Assembly: GCA_014237925.1 (NCBI GenBank)
Contig: JABACB010000008.1
Coordinates: 1 to 52,938 of the forward strand
Reading direction: 5' to 3'
Source of the DNA: Alphaproteobacteria bacterium
GTDB lineage: Bacteria; Pseudomonadota; Alphaproteobacteria; JABAAW01
DNA: 52,938 bases
In this document: piece after piece, positions 33,956 through 42,260 of the stretch
Position numbering within the stretch: the stretch's first letter is position 1
Layout of the letters: each line of letters starts with the position of its first letter
The notes under the pieces: model-generated
The model's input: only the letters and a program-made list of their open reading frames with translations
What the model was told of the DNA's origin: nothing
The model's database searches: none
Program-made: the position numbers and the translations under genes

Positions 33956-34552
33956 ATGATCGATTATGTCGCTTTGGCGTTGTACTGCGTGTTGATGGGC
34001 TCCACGCCTGGTCCGAACAATGTGATGTTGACGGCATCCGGAGTGAACTTTGGTTTTACAAGGACGCTCCCTCACATGATAGGAATTGCTTTCGGGCATA
34101 TTATTCAGATCATCGTGACCTGTTTGAGCTTGGGAGAAATTTTTGTGCGCTATCCTGCAGCGCAGAGGAGTTTGAAGATTGCGGGCTTTTGTTATCTGTT
34201 GTATTTGTCGTGGCGTATTGTAGGAGCTTCGGCGAGCGTGGGGAAGGGGGGAGGGAGAAGCAGACCTTTGCGTTTTTACGAGGCGGCGTTATTTCAATTT
34301 GTCAATCCGAAGGCGTGGGTTTTCGTCACGACGGTGGCTGCGCTGTTTTTGCCTGAGGGGGAGGAGGGATTGTTGAAAAATACTTTGTTGTTGTCTTGCG
34401 CGGCGGGTGTTGTGGTGATTCCTTGCATTGCTTTGTGGGCGGGGTTTGGGCAGGGGTTGCGGAAATTTTTGCAGGATCCTGTCAAGTTGCGGGTATTTAA
34501 TGCGATCATTGCAACGGCGTTGGTGGGAACAGCCATTTATTTGGTGATATGA
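33956..34552 (+). CDS. LysE-family exporter, tandem copy 2
   Basis: This 198-aa protein differs from the preceding copy at scattered positions and carries a Gly-rich alteration in the central loop (VGKGGGRSR). It keeps STPGPNNVMLTASGVNFG and VNPKAWVF. It starts at ATG 33956, 63 nt after copy 1, with AAGG upstream. The two copies arose by tandem duplication and may have distinct substrates. Confidence 0.87.
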   Translation: MIDYVALALYCVLMGSTPGPNNVMLTASGVNFGFTRTLPHMIGIAFGHIIQIIVTCLSLGEIFVRYPAAQRSLKIAGFCYLLYLSWRIVGASASVGKGGGRSRPLRFYEAALFQFVNPKAWVFVTTVAALFLPEGEEGLLKNTLLLSCAAGVVVIPCIALWAGFGQGLRKFLQDPVKLRVFNAIIATALVGTAIYLVI

Positions 34553-34607
34553 ATCGTGATACGACGCGATGATGTGTGTTGTTGTCGTTGCGTAGTGCGC
34601 CTGTAAA

Positions 34608-34656
34608 GAAGCGCAAGCGCACCCCGCGCAAGCGCGCCCCGCGCAAGCGCGCGTTC
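34608..34656. repeat. CGCAAGCGC(A/G)CCCC repeat
   Basis: Three 15-bp GC-rich units lie in the convergent spacer 34553-34674 between the LysE genes and hslU. Because each unit contains GCGC-type palindromes, the array could fold strongly and might act as a bidirectional terminator, though there is no T-run. Confidence 0.75.
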
Positions 34657-34674
34657 GTTTTGCATCCGTAAAGA

Positions 34675-35988
34675 TTACAAAATAAACCTCGACAAATCAT
34701 TATCCTCCAACAAGGGTCGCAATTTCTCGTCCAACATCTCTGCGGTTATTTCATACTCCTTCTCGGTCATATCTGTTGCACGAAAGCTCACATCTTCCAA
34801 CAGTTTTTCCATCACCGTATGCAACCGCCTCGCGCCAATGTTCTCTACCGTATTGTTCATCTGCACCGCCAAATCGGCAATGGCTTCGATCGTCTTGTCG
34901 GTAAAATTAATTTTAACCCCCTCGGTCGCCAACAACGCAACGTACTGCTTCACCAAGCTGCCTTCAGGCTCGACGAGAATTCGCACGAAATCCTCGCGCG
35001 TCAAAGCTTGAAGCGCGACCCGTATCGGCAACCTCCCTTGCAGCTCAGGCAGCAAATCGGAAGGCTTCGCCATGTGAAAAGCCCCTGATGCGATGAACAA
35101 AATATAATCGGTCTTCACAGGTCCATACTTCGTAGAAACGGTCGTACCTTCGATCAAAGGCAGTAGATCGCGTTGCACGCCCTCGCGCGATACATCGCTG
35201 CCTGCCCTGATCTCGCTGCGCGCACAAATTTTATCCATCTCGTCGATGAAGACGATGCCACTCTGCTCGACGCGCTCGATCGCCTCGCGTGTGATTCGGT
35301 TGTCGTCCAAAAGCCTGTTGCTCTCCTCTGCGATCAAAACAGGCATCGCCTCCTTGACCGCCAGCGTCTGCTTCTGTTGCGGCGTCTGAGAGCCCATCGC
35401 CTTTCCCAACATCTCGGAAAGGTTGACCGCGCCCATCTGCATGTTGCCAAGGTTGAACGAAGGAAATGTGGGCTGAGGCGCGCTCAAGGAAATCTCTACT
35501 GTCACCTCCTGCAAATCGCCCGCGCGTAATTTTTCGCGCACCTCCTCCTTGCTACGCCCCCTGCCCCCCTCGCTTTGCAGCAACGCCTCGATCAAACGTT
35601 TTTCCGCCAGCAGCTCGGCTTGCGCGCAAACGGAACGACGATGCTCCTCGCGCGTCATGTACTGCGCCGCCTCCAGCAGGTCGCGCACGATTTGGTCGAC
35701 ATCGCGTCCGACATAGCCGACCTCGGTAAACTTCGTCGCCTCAACCTTCAGAAACGGCGAGTGCGAAAGCCGAGCAAGCCTTCGAGCGATCTCGGTCTTT
35801 CCGCAGCCCGTAGGTCCGATCATGAGAATGTTCTTGGGTTGTATCTCCTCTTTCAAGACCTCGTCGGTGATCTGCAGCCTGCGCCATCGATTGCGCAAGG
35901 CGATGGCGACGGCGCGCTTCGCCTCGGCCTGTCCGACGATGTGGCGATCCAACTCCGAGACGATCTCGCGCGGTGAGAACTGCGTCAC
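34675..35988 (-). CDS. hslU: HslU, ATPase subunit of the HslVU protease
   Basis: This 437-aa AAA+ unfoldase has the N-terminal [34 protein letters not shown], Walker A GPTGCGKT (58-65), [16 protein letters not shown], Walker [12 protein letters not shown], the sensor region [25 protein letters not shown] and the C-terminal DLSRFIL that docks into HslV. Length and all motifs are normal. It follows hslV by 10 nt and acts in cytoplasmic protein quality control. Confidence 0.96.
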   Translation of the reverse strand: MTQFSPREIVSELDRHIVGQAEAKRAVAIALRNRWRRLQITDEVLKEEIQPKNILMIGPTGCGKTEIARRLARLSHSPFLKVEATKFTEVGYVGRDVDQIVRDLLEAAQYMTREEHRRSVCAQAELLAEKRLIEALLQSEGGRGRSKEEVREKLRAGDLQEVTVEISLSAPQPTFPSFNLGNMQMGAVNLSEMLGKAMGSQTPQQKQTLAVKEAMPVLIAEESNRLLDDNRITREAIERVEQSGIVFIDEMDKICARSEIRAGSDVSREGVQRDLLPLIEGTTVSTKYGPVKTDYILFIASGAFHMAKPSDLLPELQGRLPIRVALQALTREDFVRILVEPEGSLVKQYVALLATEGVKINFTDKTIEAIADLAVQMNNTVENIGARRLHTVMEKLLEDVSFRATDMTEKEYEITAEMLDEKLRPLLEDNDLSRFIL

Positions 35989-35998
35989 AAGAATCTTC

Positions 35999-36535
35999 TC
36001 ACAAGGTCTCGATCAAAATTTCGCGGTTGGTATAGACGCAAATGCCTGCCGCGATCTCGATCGCCTTGCGCACAAGGCTGGGTGCATCCAAGTCGGTCTC
36101 GCTACGCAAGGCGCGCGCGGCTGCCAACGCGAAGGCGCCGCCTGAGCCGATTCCCAACAAGCCGTCCTCGCTCTCGACGACGTCGCCGTTGCCGGAGAGG
36201 AGCAGATCCACCTCTTTGTCGGCGACCGTCATCATCGCCTCCAGTTTGCGCAAATAACGATCGGTGCGCCAATCCTTAGCCATCTCGACGGCGGCCCGCT
36301 TGATCTGCTTCGGATACTGCTCGAGCTTGCTTTCCAAACGCTCGAACAGCGCGAGCGCGTCCGCCGTCGCCCCTGCAAAGCCGGCGATCGCAATTCCGCC
36401 GCCGATCGTGCGGATCTTGCGCGCGTTCGCCTTCAGAATCGTGGCACCGTGCGTGATCTGCCCGTCGCCGCCGACCGCTACCTGCCCGCCGTAACGCGCG
36501 CACAATACGGTGGTGCCGTGTAAGGTTGCAGACAA
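35999..36535 (-). CDS. hslV: HslV, peptidase subunit of the HslVU protease
   Basis: This 178-aa N-terminal-threonine peptidase has a short propeptide ending before [19 protein letters not shown], so the catalytic Thr should be the first of the TT pair. [33 protein letters not shown] and [15 protein letters not shown] are all present. The start appears to be TTG at 36535. It is first in the hslVU operon and diverges from the acyltransferase gene across 63 bp, a spacer that should contain both promoters. Confidence 0.95.
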   Translation of the reverse strand: MSATLHGTTVLCARYGGQVAVGGDGQITHGATILKANARKIRTIGGGIAIAGFAGATADALALFERLESKLEQYPKQIKRAAVEMAKDWRTDRYLRKLEAMMTVADKEVDLLLSGNGDVVESEDGLLGIGSGGAFALAAARALRSETDLDAPSLVRKAIEIAAGICVYTNREILIETL

Positions 36536-36598
36536 AATTCTCTCTGGGTTGTGCTACACTTCCTTGTCCCTTAACCTATATCGGCGACAAGCGCAGGC

Positions 36599-37291
36599 AT
36601 GTCAAGTCCCTCGCGTAGCGTGCCTCCGCGAATTTCCATGAAGACAAACAGCCCCTGCTACACGGACGAAGAGCTGCGAGCCTTGGGCTTCGCTGCGCTC
36701 GGCGCGCATACGCAGGTGGCGCGCAGCTGCGCACTCTACGGCATCGAGAACATTCACCTCGGCGATCGTGTGCGCATCGATGCCTTCACGACGATCACGG
36801 CATCCGAATGTCATGCGGTGCGCATCGAAGATTTTTCGCATGTCGGAGTCCATTGCTATCTGAGCGGCAGCGGGGGGGGGATCGTCTTGGAGCGTTACGC
36901 GATTCTCTCTTCGGGGGTGCGCCTTTTTTCCAGCGCGGACGACTATTCGGGAGAGTTCATGACGACCCCCCTCGTGGCGCCTCCGTACACGAACCCGCGC
37001 TGCGGGCGGGTTCATCTCGAACCCTTCTCGATCGTCGGCGCGCAGGCGGTCGTCTTGCCCTCTTGCCGTCTGGCGGAGGGAGCGGCGCTCGGAGCTTTCT
37101 CGCTTGCAACGAAGAGCCTGAAGGCATGGACAATCTACGGCGGCATCCCGGCGCGAAGGTTGAAATCGCGCGCGCGCAAGCCACTGGCGTTGAGCAAACG
37201 GCTGGAGGAAGACCCGCGCTATCGTTACCTTTTTGCGCTATCTCTTTGCGTCATCTTTGTTGAGTCATCTTTGTTGAGTCATCTTTGTTGA
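36599..37291 (+). CDS. Hexapeptide-repeat (LbetaH) acyltransferase
   Basis: This 230-aa protein has a left-handed beta-helix type pattern with isoleucine-rich imperfect hexapeptides (IENIHLGDRVRIDAFTTI, IVLERYAILSSGVRLF, SIVGAQAVVLPSCRLAEGAALGAFSLAT) ending in YGGIPARRL. This resembles WbbJ-like O-acetyltransferases. The acceptor is unknown, perhaps a surface sugar. ATG 36638 is an alternative start. The final residues VESSLLSHL are encoded by a 14-bp DNA repeat that probably extended the C-terminus. Confidence 0.78.
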   Translation: MSSPSRSVPPRISMKTNSPCYTDEELRALGFAALGAHTQVARSCALYGIENIHLGDRVRIDAFTTITASECHAVRIEDFSHVGVHCYLSGSGGGIVLERYAILSSGVRLFSSADDYSGEFMTTPLVAPPYTNPRCGRVHLEPFSIVGAQAVVLPSCRLAEGAALGAFSLATKSLKAWTIYGGIPARRLKSRARKPLALSKRLEEDPRYRYLFALSLCVIFVESSLLSHLC

Positions 37292-37302
37292 GTCATTTTT
37301 TG
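37247..37302 (+). repeat. GTCATCTTTGTTGA 14-bp tandem repeat
   Basis: About four units lie over the stop codon of the acyltransferase gene and into the spacer before rpsD. The 14-bp period shifts frame with each copy, so changes in copy number would change the C-terminus. Confidence 0.85.
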
Positions 37303-37413
37303 GCGCGTCTTTTATCCCTTCTTGCAATAAGAATTTTGGCGACAAAAGTCTTGACAAGGCGAAGCCGAGGCTCTAGAGTTTTGCTCTTTGTGTCCTTGAT
37401 CTGAACGGTTTTT

Positions 37414-38028
37414 ATGACGAAACGCTTGCAGTCGAAATACAAGTCGAATCGCCGCCTTGGGTTGAACCTGTGGGGTCGTCCGAAGTCTCCTGCGAACAAG
37501 CGCAGCTACGCGCCTGGGCAGCATGGGCAGCGGCGGCGCAAAGAGAGCGATTACGGCATCCAGCTGAGTGCGAAACAAAAGCTGCGCTTTTACTACGGCA
37601 ATATCTCGGAGAACCGTTTCCGCCGCTACTACCGCGAGGCGGTGCGTGGCAAGGGAGACACCAGCGAGAATCTGATCGGACTTTTGGAACAAAGGCTCGA
37701 TTGCGTCGTCTATCGAGCGAAGTTCGTTCCCACCGTTTTTGCGGCACGGCAGTTTGTCAGCCACGGGCATGTTCTTGTCAACGGCAAGCGAGTGACGGTG
37801 TCATCGTACGCGTTGCGACTGACGGATGTCTTGCAAGTGAAAGGCAAGAGCGTCGAGCTCGCGCTGGTGCTGGAGTCGATCGATCTTGCCGAACGGGACC
37901 TTCCCGACTATCTGGATGTTGACCACAAGAAGATGACGGCGCAGCTGACGCGCGTGCCGAAGCTCGACGAGGTGCCTTATCCTGTGAAGATGGAACCCAA
38001 TTTGGTGATCGAGTACTACAGCCGATAA
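37414..38028 (+). CDS. rpsD: 30S ribosomal protein S4
   Basis: This 204-aa protein matches alphaproteobacterial S4 in length and content: [65 protein letters not shown] (the S4 RNA-binding domain) and the end [14 protein letters not shown]. It binds 16S rRNA early in small-subunit assembly. It stands apart from other ribosomal genes, as is usual in this class. Confidence 0.96.
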   Translation: MTKRLQSKYKSNRRLGLNLWGRPKSPANKRSYAPGQHGQRRRKESDYGIQLSAKQKLRFYYGNISENRFRRYYREAVRGKGDTSENLIGLLEQRLDCVVYRAKFVPTVFAARQFVSHGHVLVNGKRVTVSSYALRLTDVLQVKGKSVELALVLESIDLAERDLPDYLDVDHKKMTAQLTRVPKLDEVPYPVKMEPNLVIEYYSR

Positions 38029-38070
38029 ACACGAGAGAGCCACCTACTAGGGAGAAGGGGCAACAACAGA

Positions 38071-39210
38071 ATGGATTCGAACCCGTCGAAGAAACGAGTA
38101 TCCCCTCTTATGCCGCGTGTCTTTTTTTCTTTCCGTAGCTTTGTTCTGAAATTTTTTTTCGTTGCGGGTTGTCTCGCTTTTCTGTCGTTATTTTTTTTGC
38201 CCGACTTTGCGCATGCAGTGTCGTTTTCGCAGCGCACGCGTTTGGAGATGAACGGCGGCTACAACTTCGGACGACACACGGTCAGCCACTACTACGCCTA
38301 CTACGGTGCACCTGATACCTCGACGCTCCTCTACACGCGGCACAGGGGAGAGGGGAGGGTTGCGCTCTCGTGGAGCGGCTTTTCGAAGCTGGACGAAGGC
38401 AGGCAGGGGCTGTACCTGCGTAGCGTGCCTGCTTTCGTCGGCGGTGGCAGCGTGCAGGGCAACCTCAACGACAAAGACTTCTGCGATGGCTCTCGAATCT
38501 TAGTCGACGTTGGTGGCTGGTCATGCCCGCAACGATTGACGGTGTGGAGCGATACGGACAGCCCTGTCCGCAATTGGTTTGTCGGTGCGGAAGTCGACAA
38601 CGCCGTGGGTTTTTTCTTGCAGAACCCTGGCAACGACGAGCGTTTTTTCGGCACAGGGATTTCTTTTGGCTACAGCTTTTTACACGAGAACGACCTTGCG
38701 CAAGGATTTTTCACTCGAACCTACGCACCAGGAGGAATTGTCAACGCCAGCAATCCTCCTCTTCAATATGCGGGTGTCGATGTGATCGGCAACAAGGTTT
38801 ATTGGCAAGCCTTGAAGGTCGGACTGGAGATGTGGACGGAACAGATTCCGCCGCGCTGGCGCCAACCCGTTGTTGTCAACCTCGCGGTTCATTATTTTCC
38901 TTACGCCTCTTTTGTGGAAGAGGACTCGCACTTCCTGAGGGTCGAGCGTGACGACTTGGGTCCTGTTCCCAACATTATCGCCAAAGGGACGGGGCAAGGC
39001 ATCGAGGTGAAGGGTAGCCTTTTCGTTCCTTTTCCTGTTACGCGATCTCCGCGCTTGGGGATACTGGTGCAAACACGATGGCGGCGGCTTTTCTTGAAGC
39101 AGGGGAAGGAGACCTTTCTCGGTGGAGACGGCAGCTTATATGCTACGCCGCTGACGGAATTCACGACCGAGAGCTTTTCCGTCTCTACGGGCTTTTCGCT
39201 GACATGGTAG
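38071..39210 (+). CDS. Putative outer-membrane beta-barrel protein
   Basis: This 379-aa protein has a long basic N-terminus, a strongly hydrophobic segment (~24-45) and a likely signal-peptidase site after FAHA. The mature part consists of alternating polar and aromatic strands (for example NGGYNFGRHTVSHYYAYYG) and ends in SVSTGFSLTW, a C-terminal aromatic typical of outer-membrane barrels recognised by BamA. I do not recognise the family. It is 42 nt after rpsD. Its last 26 nt overlap the convergent AraC-MGMT gene. Confidence 0.65.
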   Translation: MDSNPSKKRVSPLMPRVFFSFRSFVLKFFFVAGCLAFLSLFFLPDFAHAVSFSQRTRLEMNGGYNFGRHTVSHYYAYYGAPDTSTLLYTRHRGEGRVALSWSGFSKLDEGRQGLYLRSVPAFVGGGSVQGNLNDKDFCDGSRILVDVGGWSCPQRLTVWSDTDSPVRNWFVGAEVDNAVGFFLQNPGNDERFFGTGISFGYSFLHENDLAQGFFTRTYAPGGIVNASNPPLQYAGVDVIGNKVYWQALKVGLEMWTEQIPPRWRQPVVVNLAVHYFPYASFVEEDSHFLRVERDDLGPVPNIIAKGTGQGIEVKGSLFVPFPVTRSPRLGILVQTRWRRLFLKQGKETFLGGDGSLYATPLTEFTTESFSVSTGFSLTW

Positions 39211-40117
39211 AGGGCGGGAAGAGAGCCGTTTCGCAGCCGAGCATGGCGATCTTCTTGTCGATTCCCCAGTAGTATCCGCCCAAAGCGCCGCTCTTGCGGA
39301 TGACGCGGTGGCAGGGAATGAGGAAGGCTACGGGATTGCTGCCGACGGCGTTGCCGACGGCGCGTGCGTGGGTTACGCCGAATCCGAGCGTGCCGTAGCT
39401 TTCGCATCTGCCGGTCGGGATATCGAGCAGCGCACGCCAGACTTGCAGACGAAAGGGGGTTGCGAGCAGGTGTAGCGAGAGCTGTTCGGGTGTCGCAAAG
39501 CTTTTGTTGTTGGGAGCGGGAAAAATTTTCTCGGCGTAAGGCTCTGTTTGCGTAGCATCCTCTTGGATGCGGGCTTTGGGCCAGCGGCGTTGGAAGTCTT
39601 GTTGGGCAGCGCGAGCGTCGCTGGCTCTTTCGCCGTGGAAGCCGAGCGCGCAGAGTCCGCGCGCGCTTGCGACCATGTGCGCTTTCCCGAAGGGGGTGTT
39701 GTGGCTGCCGAAGAAGAGGGTGAGGTGTTCGCCTTGTCGTTTGTAGTCGCCTGGGGTCATGGCTTCGATACGCACGAAGAGGTCGTGCAGACGCGAGGGG
39801 GAGGAGAGTCCCATATCGATGCTTGCCTCCAGGATGCTGGAGCCCTTCTGCAGCAGCGTGCGCGCGACCTTGGCGTTGAGGAAGGCGAGGAAGTCTTTCG
39901 GGCTCACCCCTGCCCATCGCGTGAAGCGTTTTTGCAGCGCGAAAGGGCTTGTGCCGAGCGCTTGCGCAAGAACGAGCAGGGAGGGTTGGCTGGCACGGTG
40001 TTGAGCCAGCCAGCGCAGGGCTTTCGCTATCGTTGCGTCTTCCTGCTGTTCGCGCGGCAAAGCGATGCGGAGTCGTCTCGGAGCGGCGGGGGGAGGGAGG
40101 GAGGTGTTGTCGTTCAT
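39185..40117 (-). CDS. AraC-type HTH / methylated-DNA-protein-cysteine methyltransferase fusion (Ada-like)
   Basis: This 310-aa protein has an AraC-type HTH domain (~28-110; LAQALGTSPFALQKRFTRWAGVSPKDFLAFLNAKVARTLLQKG, DMGLSSPSRLHDLF). A C-terminal O6-alkylguanine transferase domain follows, with active site IPCHRVIRKSGALGGYYWG. The N-terminal zinc domain of E. coli Ada, which repairs phosphotriesters, is absent. It would repair O6-methylguanine and possibly regulate transcription. I use ATG 40117; upstream codons are a degenerate 14-bp repeat. The C-terminal coding overlaps the convergent outer-membrane protein gene. Confidence 0.88.
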   Translation of the reverse strand: MNDNTSLPPPAAPRRLRIALPREQQEDATIAKALRWLAQHRASQPSLLVLAQALGTSPFALQKRFTRWAGVSPKDFLAFLNAKVARTLLQKGSSILEASIDMGLSSPSRLHDLFVRIEAMTPGDYKRQGEHLTLFFGSHNTPFGKAHMVASARGLCALGFHGERASDARAAQQDFQRRWPKARIQEDATQTEPYAEKIFPAPNNKSFATPEQLSLHLLATPFRLQVWRALLDIPTGRCESYGTLGFGVTHARAVGNAVGSNPVAFLIPCHRVIRKSGALGGYYWGIDKKIAMLGCETALFPPSTMSAKSP

Positions 40118-40124
40118 GGCTGGA

Positions 40125-40170
40125 TGTTTTCGGCGCTTGTCTTTCGGCGCATGTCTTTCGGCATGGGGGC
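40125..40170 (-). repeat. TTTCGGCGCATGTC-type repeat upstream of the AraC-MGMT gene
   Basis: Three degenerate units containing TCTTTCGGC(GC)ATG lie just upstream of the chosen start. They provide alternative in-frame ATG codons on the minus strand. Confidence 0.6.
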
Positions 40171-40266
40171 GTTGTTGGCGTGTTTTTTGCATCTTCTGTT
40201 GCAAGAGCAGTGCGAGGCAACCCGATTCTTGCCAAGTTTTCGAAAAGTCTGTAGATAGGGGGCGTG

Positions 40267-40602
40267 ATGATATCTGTTGTTGTTCGTTGTGGATGGAACG
40301 TTGCGGTTTGTTGCGTTGCACTCGTCTTGTTGTGTTCTTGTGCGGCAGGTGCCGCTGTTTTGGGCATCGCCTACACGGTTCATACGAACCGCTTGCCGAC
40401 GGACGCTTTGGCGAGCGCGATGTTGGACAAGGATTGCAGCATGATTCGCCAGGAAGAGGAGGGCGGAGCATGGTGCAGGGACAAGGGTGCGGAACGCGAC
40501 AAGGGAGCGTCGCAGCCTCCTGTATGGTGTTATCGTTCGTTGGGCGAGGTGAATTGTTACGACAGGCCTATTGCGGAGGAATCGGCGCAGTTGGTGCAGT
40601 AA
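40267..40602 (+). CDS. Small predicted lipoprotein
   Basis: This 111-aa protein has an N-terminal hydrophobic segment ending in LLCSCAAG, a plausible lipobox-like site. Its distal part, PPVWCYRSLGEVNCYDRP, contains two cysteines. I recall the CYRxLGxVxCY motif from short unannotated alphaproteobacterial lipoproteins. Function is unknown. It is preceded by GTG-ATG; either could initiate. A lysine/aspartate repeat DKGAERDKGAS lies in the middle. Confidence 0.65.
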   Translation: MISVVVRCGWNVAVCCVALVLLCSCAAGAAVLGIAYTVHTNRLPTDALASAMLDKDCSMIRQEEEGGAWCRDKGAERDKGASQPPVWCYRSLGEVNCYDRPIAEESAQLVQ

Positions 40603-40739
40603 GGTATTTTTTAAAATCTGCCAAAAGTTCTTGCCTTTCCGTCCCTTAGGCAGCACAATCAAGCCAATACTTGCAGTCTCTCTCCTCTCCCCCACGAGCG
40701 AAGCGACCCCTCCCCAACGAGCGAAGCGACCCCTTCCCA

Positions 40740-40982
40740 ATGAGCGCCCCCTCCCCTCTGCCCTCCCCTCACGGTGTCGCCACAAAAAGCTCTGCCGCCA
40801 GTCCTTGGGAACACCTTGAGCGAGCTCTCGGTCGTCTCGAATCCGCCATTCTCACGCAAAAGCACCTTGATGAGGCGGAAAGCAACACCCAAGAAACAGA
40901 ACGGCTGCAACGACAAAACGCGCACATGAGAGCAACTCTGCGCCAAACGCTCGCAGAGCTGAAAACAATCCTCGACGCCTAG
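40740..40982 (+). CDS. Short coiled-coil protein upstream of zapA (DUF4164-like)
   Basis: This 80-aa protein has a Ser/Pro-rich N-terminus and a heptad-like helix (residues ~23-79: LERALGRLESAIL...ETERLQRQNAHMRATLRQTLAELKTIL). Alphaproteobacteria commonly carry a small coiled-coil gene just before zapA. ATG 40740 is chosen; the preceding spacer 40603-40739 contains the repeat CGAGCGAAGCGACCCC and no other gene. Confidence 0.65.
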   Translation: MSAPSPLPSPHGVATKSSAASPWEHLERALGRLESAILTQKHLDEAESNTQETERLQRQNAHMRATLRQTLAELKTILDA

Positions 40983-41023
40983 CTGCCTCGCGCACTGCTG
41001 GAGCCTCGTTCGAAAGCTCGCCT

Positions 41024-41416
41024 ATGCTGCAACGCTCGACCATCACCCTCGTCGTCAACGGGTCCAAACGGCGCATCGTCTGCGAACACGGACAAGAAGA
41101 ACACCTCCAGCACGCGGGAAAATACCTCGACAAAAGACTGCGCGAAATGAAAAGCAATGTCGGCAACATCGCCGAAAACGAGCTCTTCGTTCTGACCGCG
41201 CTCATGCTCATCGACGACCTCTCGGAAGCGCACACGCGCATTACCGAGCTGCAAAAGACGCTGAACAATGCCGCCTCCTCTTCGCAGGCACGTTTGGCAC
41301 ACGACGCCATCCCCGTCGGCGCCTCCCCCGTCAACGCCCTCCCTGTCAACGAAAGACGGCTGGAACAAACGACGCGGCGCATCGAACAGCTTGCCAAACT
41401 CTTCGAGGCGGGTTAG
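41024..41416 (+). CDS. zapA: Cell division protein ZapA
   Basis: This 130-aa protein has the ZapA pattern: ITLVVNGSKRRIVCEHGQEEHLQHAGKYLDKRLREM, then NELFVLTALMLIDDL and a C-terminal coiled coil. ZapA bundles FtsZ at the division ring. A short VGASPVNALPVNE segment with a repeated PVNA/PVNE unit lies in the distal linker. Upstream coiled-coil gene and downstream candidate 6S RNA and fau are the expected neighbours. Confidence 0.85.
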   Translation: MLQRSTITLVVNGSKRRIVCEHGQEEHLQHAGKYLDKRLREMKSNVGNIAENELFVLTALMLIDDLSEAHTRITELQKTLNNAASSSQARLAHDAIPVGASPVNALPVNERRLEQTTRRIEQLAKLFEAG

Positions 41417-41480
41417 AATCGTCGGTGTCACGGCTGCGGAGCGCGAACGCGGAATCACGCTCGGGGGCTACAATCATCGA

Positions 41481-41640
41481 ATGGAGCCTGCCGCTGGCGG
41501 TGTTCATCGCTATGTGGGCTCCCCTTTGGCATCAGGCCATCGGGCAGCTATGACGCGACGTCTCGTCGCGGCCGTGATCCTTTCTTTTGCCCCCCACTCC
41601 CCCCACCCAATTGCTCGCCCCCACTCCATATTGCTCGCCC
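41481..41640 (+). ncRNA. ssrS: Candidate 6S RNA
   Basis: The gap between zapA and the 5-formyl-THF cyclo-ligase gene is the classical 6S RNA locus. It holds GGCGGTGTTC...TATGTGGGCTCCCCTTTGGC, resembling the conserved 5' bubble of 6S RNA. A GC hairpin GCGACG-TCT-CGTCGC follows, near where the terminal stem is expected. A TACAAT -10-like box at 41469-41474 is 6-7 nt before the proposed 5' end. I could not identify a convincing 3' closing strand, and the 3' part is a C-rich repeat, so the end is approximate. Confidence 0.45.
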
Positions 41641-41647
41641 CCACCCC

Positions 41648-42253
41648 ATGCTCGCCCCCACCGAAGACAAGAAACGATTGCGAAAACAGCTTTTGGAGCA
41701 ACGAACCCTCGCCGCAGAACACTACCGCCTCGACGCTTGCGCGCGCCAAAGCTTGCTCGCGTTGTTCCGCCAGTTTCTGATCGAACACTCGGCGAACACC
41801 CCGCCGTCGCCTTGCAGCGGATACCTTCCCATCCGCAACGAAATCGACCCTCGAGCGCTGATGAAAGAGCTCCGCTTGCACCACGAGACGGAACTGCTGC
41901 TCCCCGTCGTTGTCGGTGCGCACGAGCCGCTCGTCTTTCGCGCCTTCGATGGCGACGAGGCAACCCTTCAAAACGGTGCCTTCGCTACCCGACATCCGCC
42001 TGAGAGCGCACAAGAGGACTCCCCCGCCTTCATGCTTGTCCCCCTGCTCGGCTTCGACCGACGCTGCAGGCGCCTTGGCTACGGCGGAGGATTTTACGAC
42101 CGCACGCTCGAATCCTTAGCCAACAAGGGCCTATACCCCTTGACGCTGGGGATCGCCTTCGAGGCGCAGCGTACAGACGACCTTCCCTCAGAGCCACACG
42201 ACATGCCGCTGGACGCGGTGTTGAGCGAAACAACCCTCTACAAACGCGAATAG
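41648..42253 (+). CDS. fau: 5-formyltetrahydrofolate cyclo-ligase
   Basis: This 201-aa protein has the family pattern: DKKRLRKQLLEQRTLA at the N-terminus, GYLPIRNEIDPRALM for substrate binding, and the nucleotide-binding GFDRRCRRLGYGGGFYDRTL. It converts 5-formyl-THF to 5,10-methenyl-THF with ATP in the cytoplasm. The locus zapA-6S-fau is widely conserved in proteobacteria. Confidence 0.9.
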   Translation: MLAPTEDKKRLRKQLLEQRTLAAEHYRLDACARQSLLALFRQFLIEHSANTPPSPCSGYLPIRNEIDPRALMKELRLHHETELLLPVVVGAHEPLVFRAFDGDEATLQNGAFATRHPPESAQEDSPAFMLVPLLGFDRRCRRLGYGGGFYDRTLESLANKGLYPLTLGIAFEAQRTDDLPSEPHDMPLDAVLSETTLYKRE

Positions 42254-42260
42254 AGCGCGC

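Noticed and set aside
38060-38100. A T-arm-like GGGTTCGAATCC on the minus strand, suggesting a tRNA
   Set aside because: The flanking bases do not form a T stem, and no acceptor or anticodon arm can be built. The bases encode the N-terminus of the outer-membrane protein.
40603-40739. Rho-independent terminator after the small lipoprotein gene
   Set aside because: CTGCC...GGCAG could pair, but the loop is long and there is no T-run.
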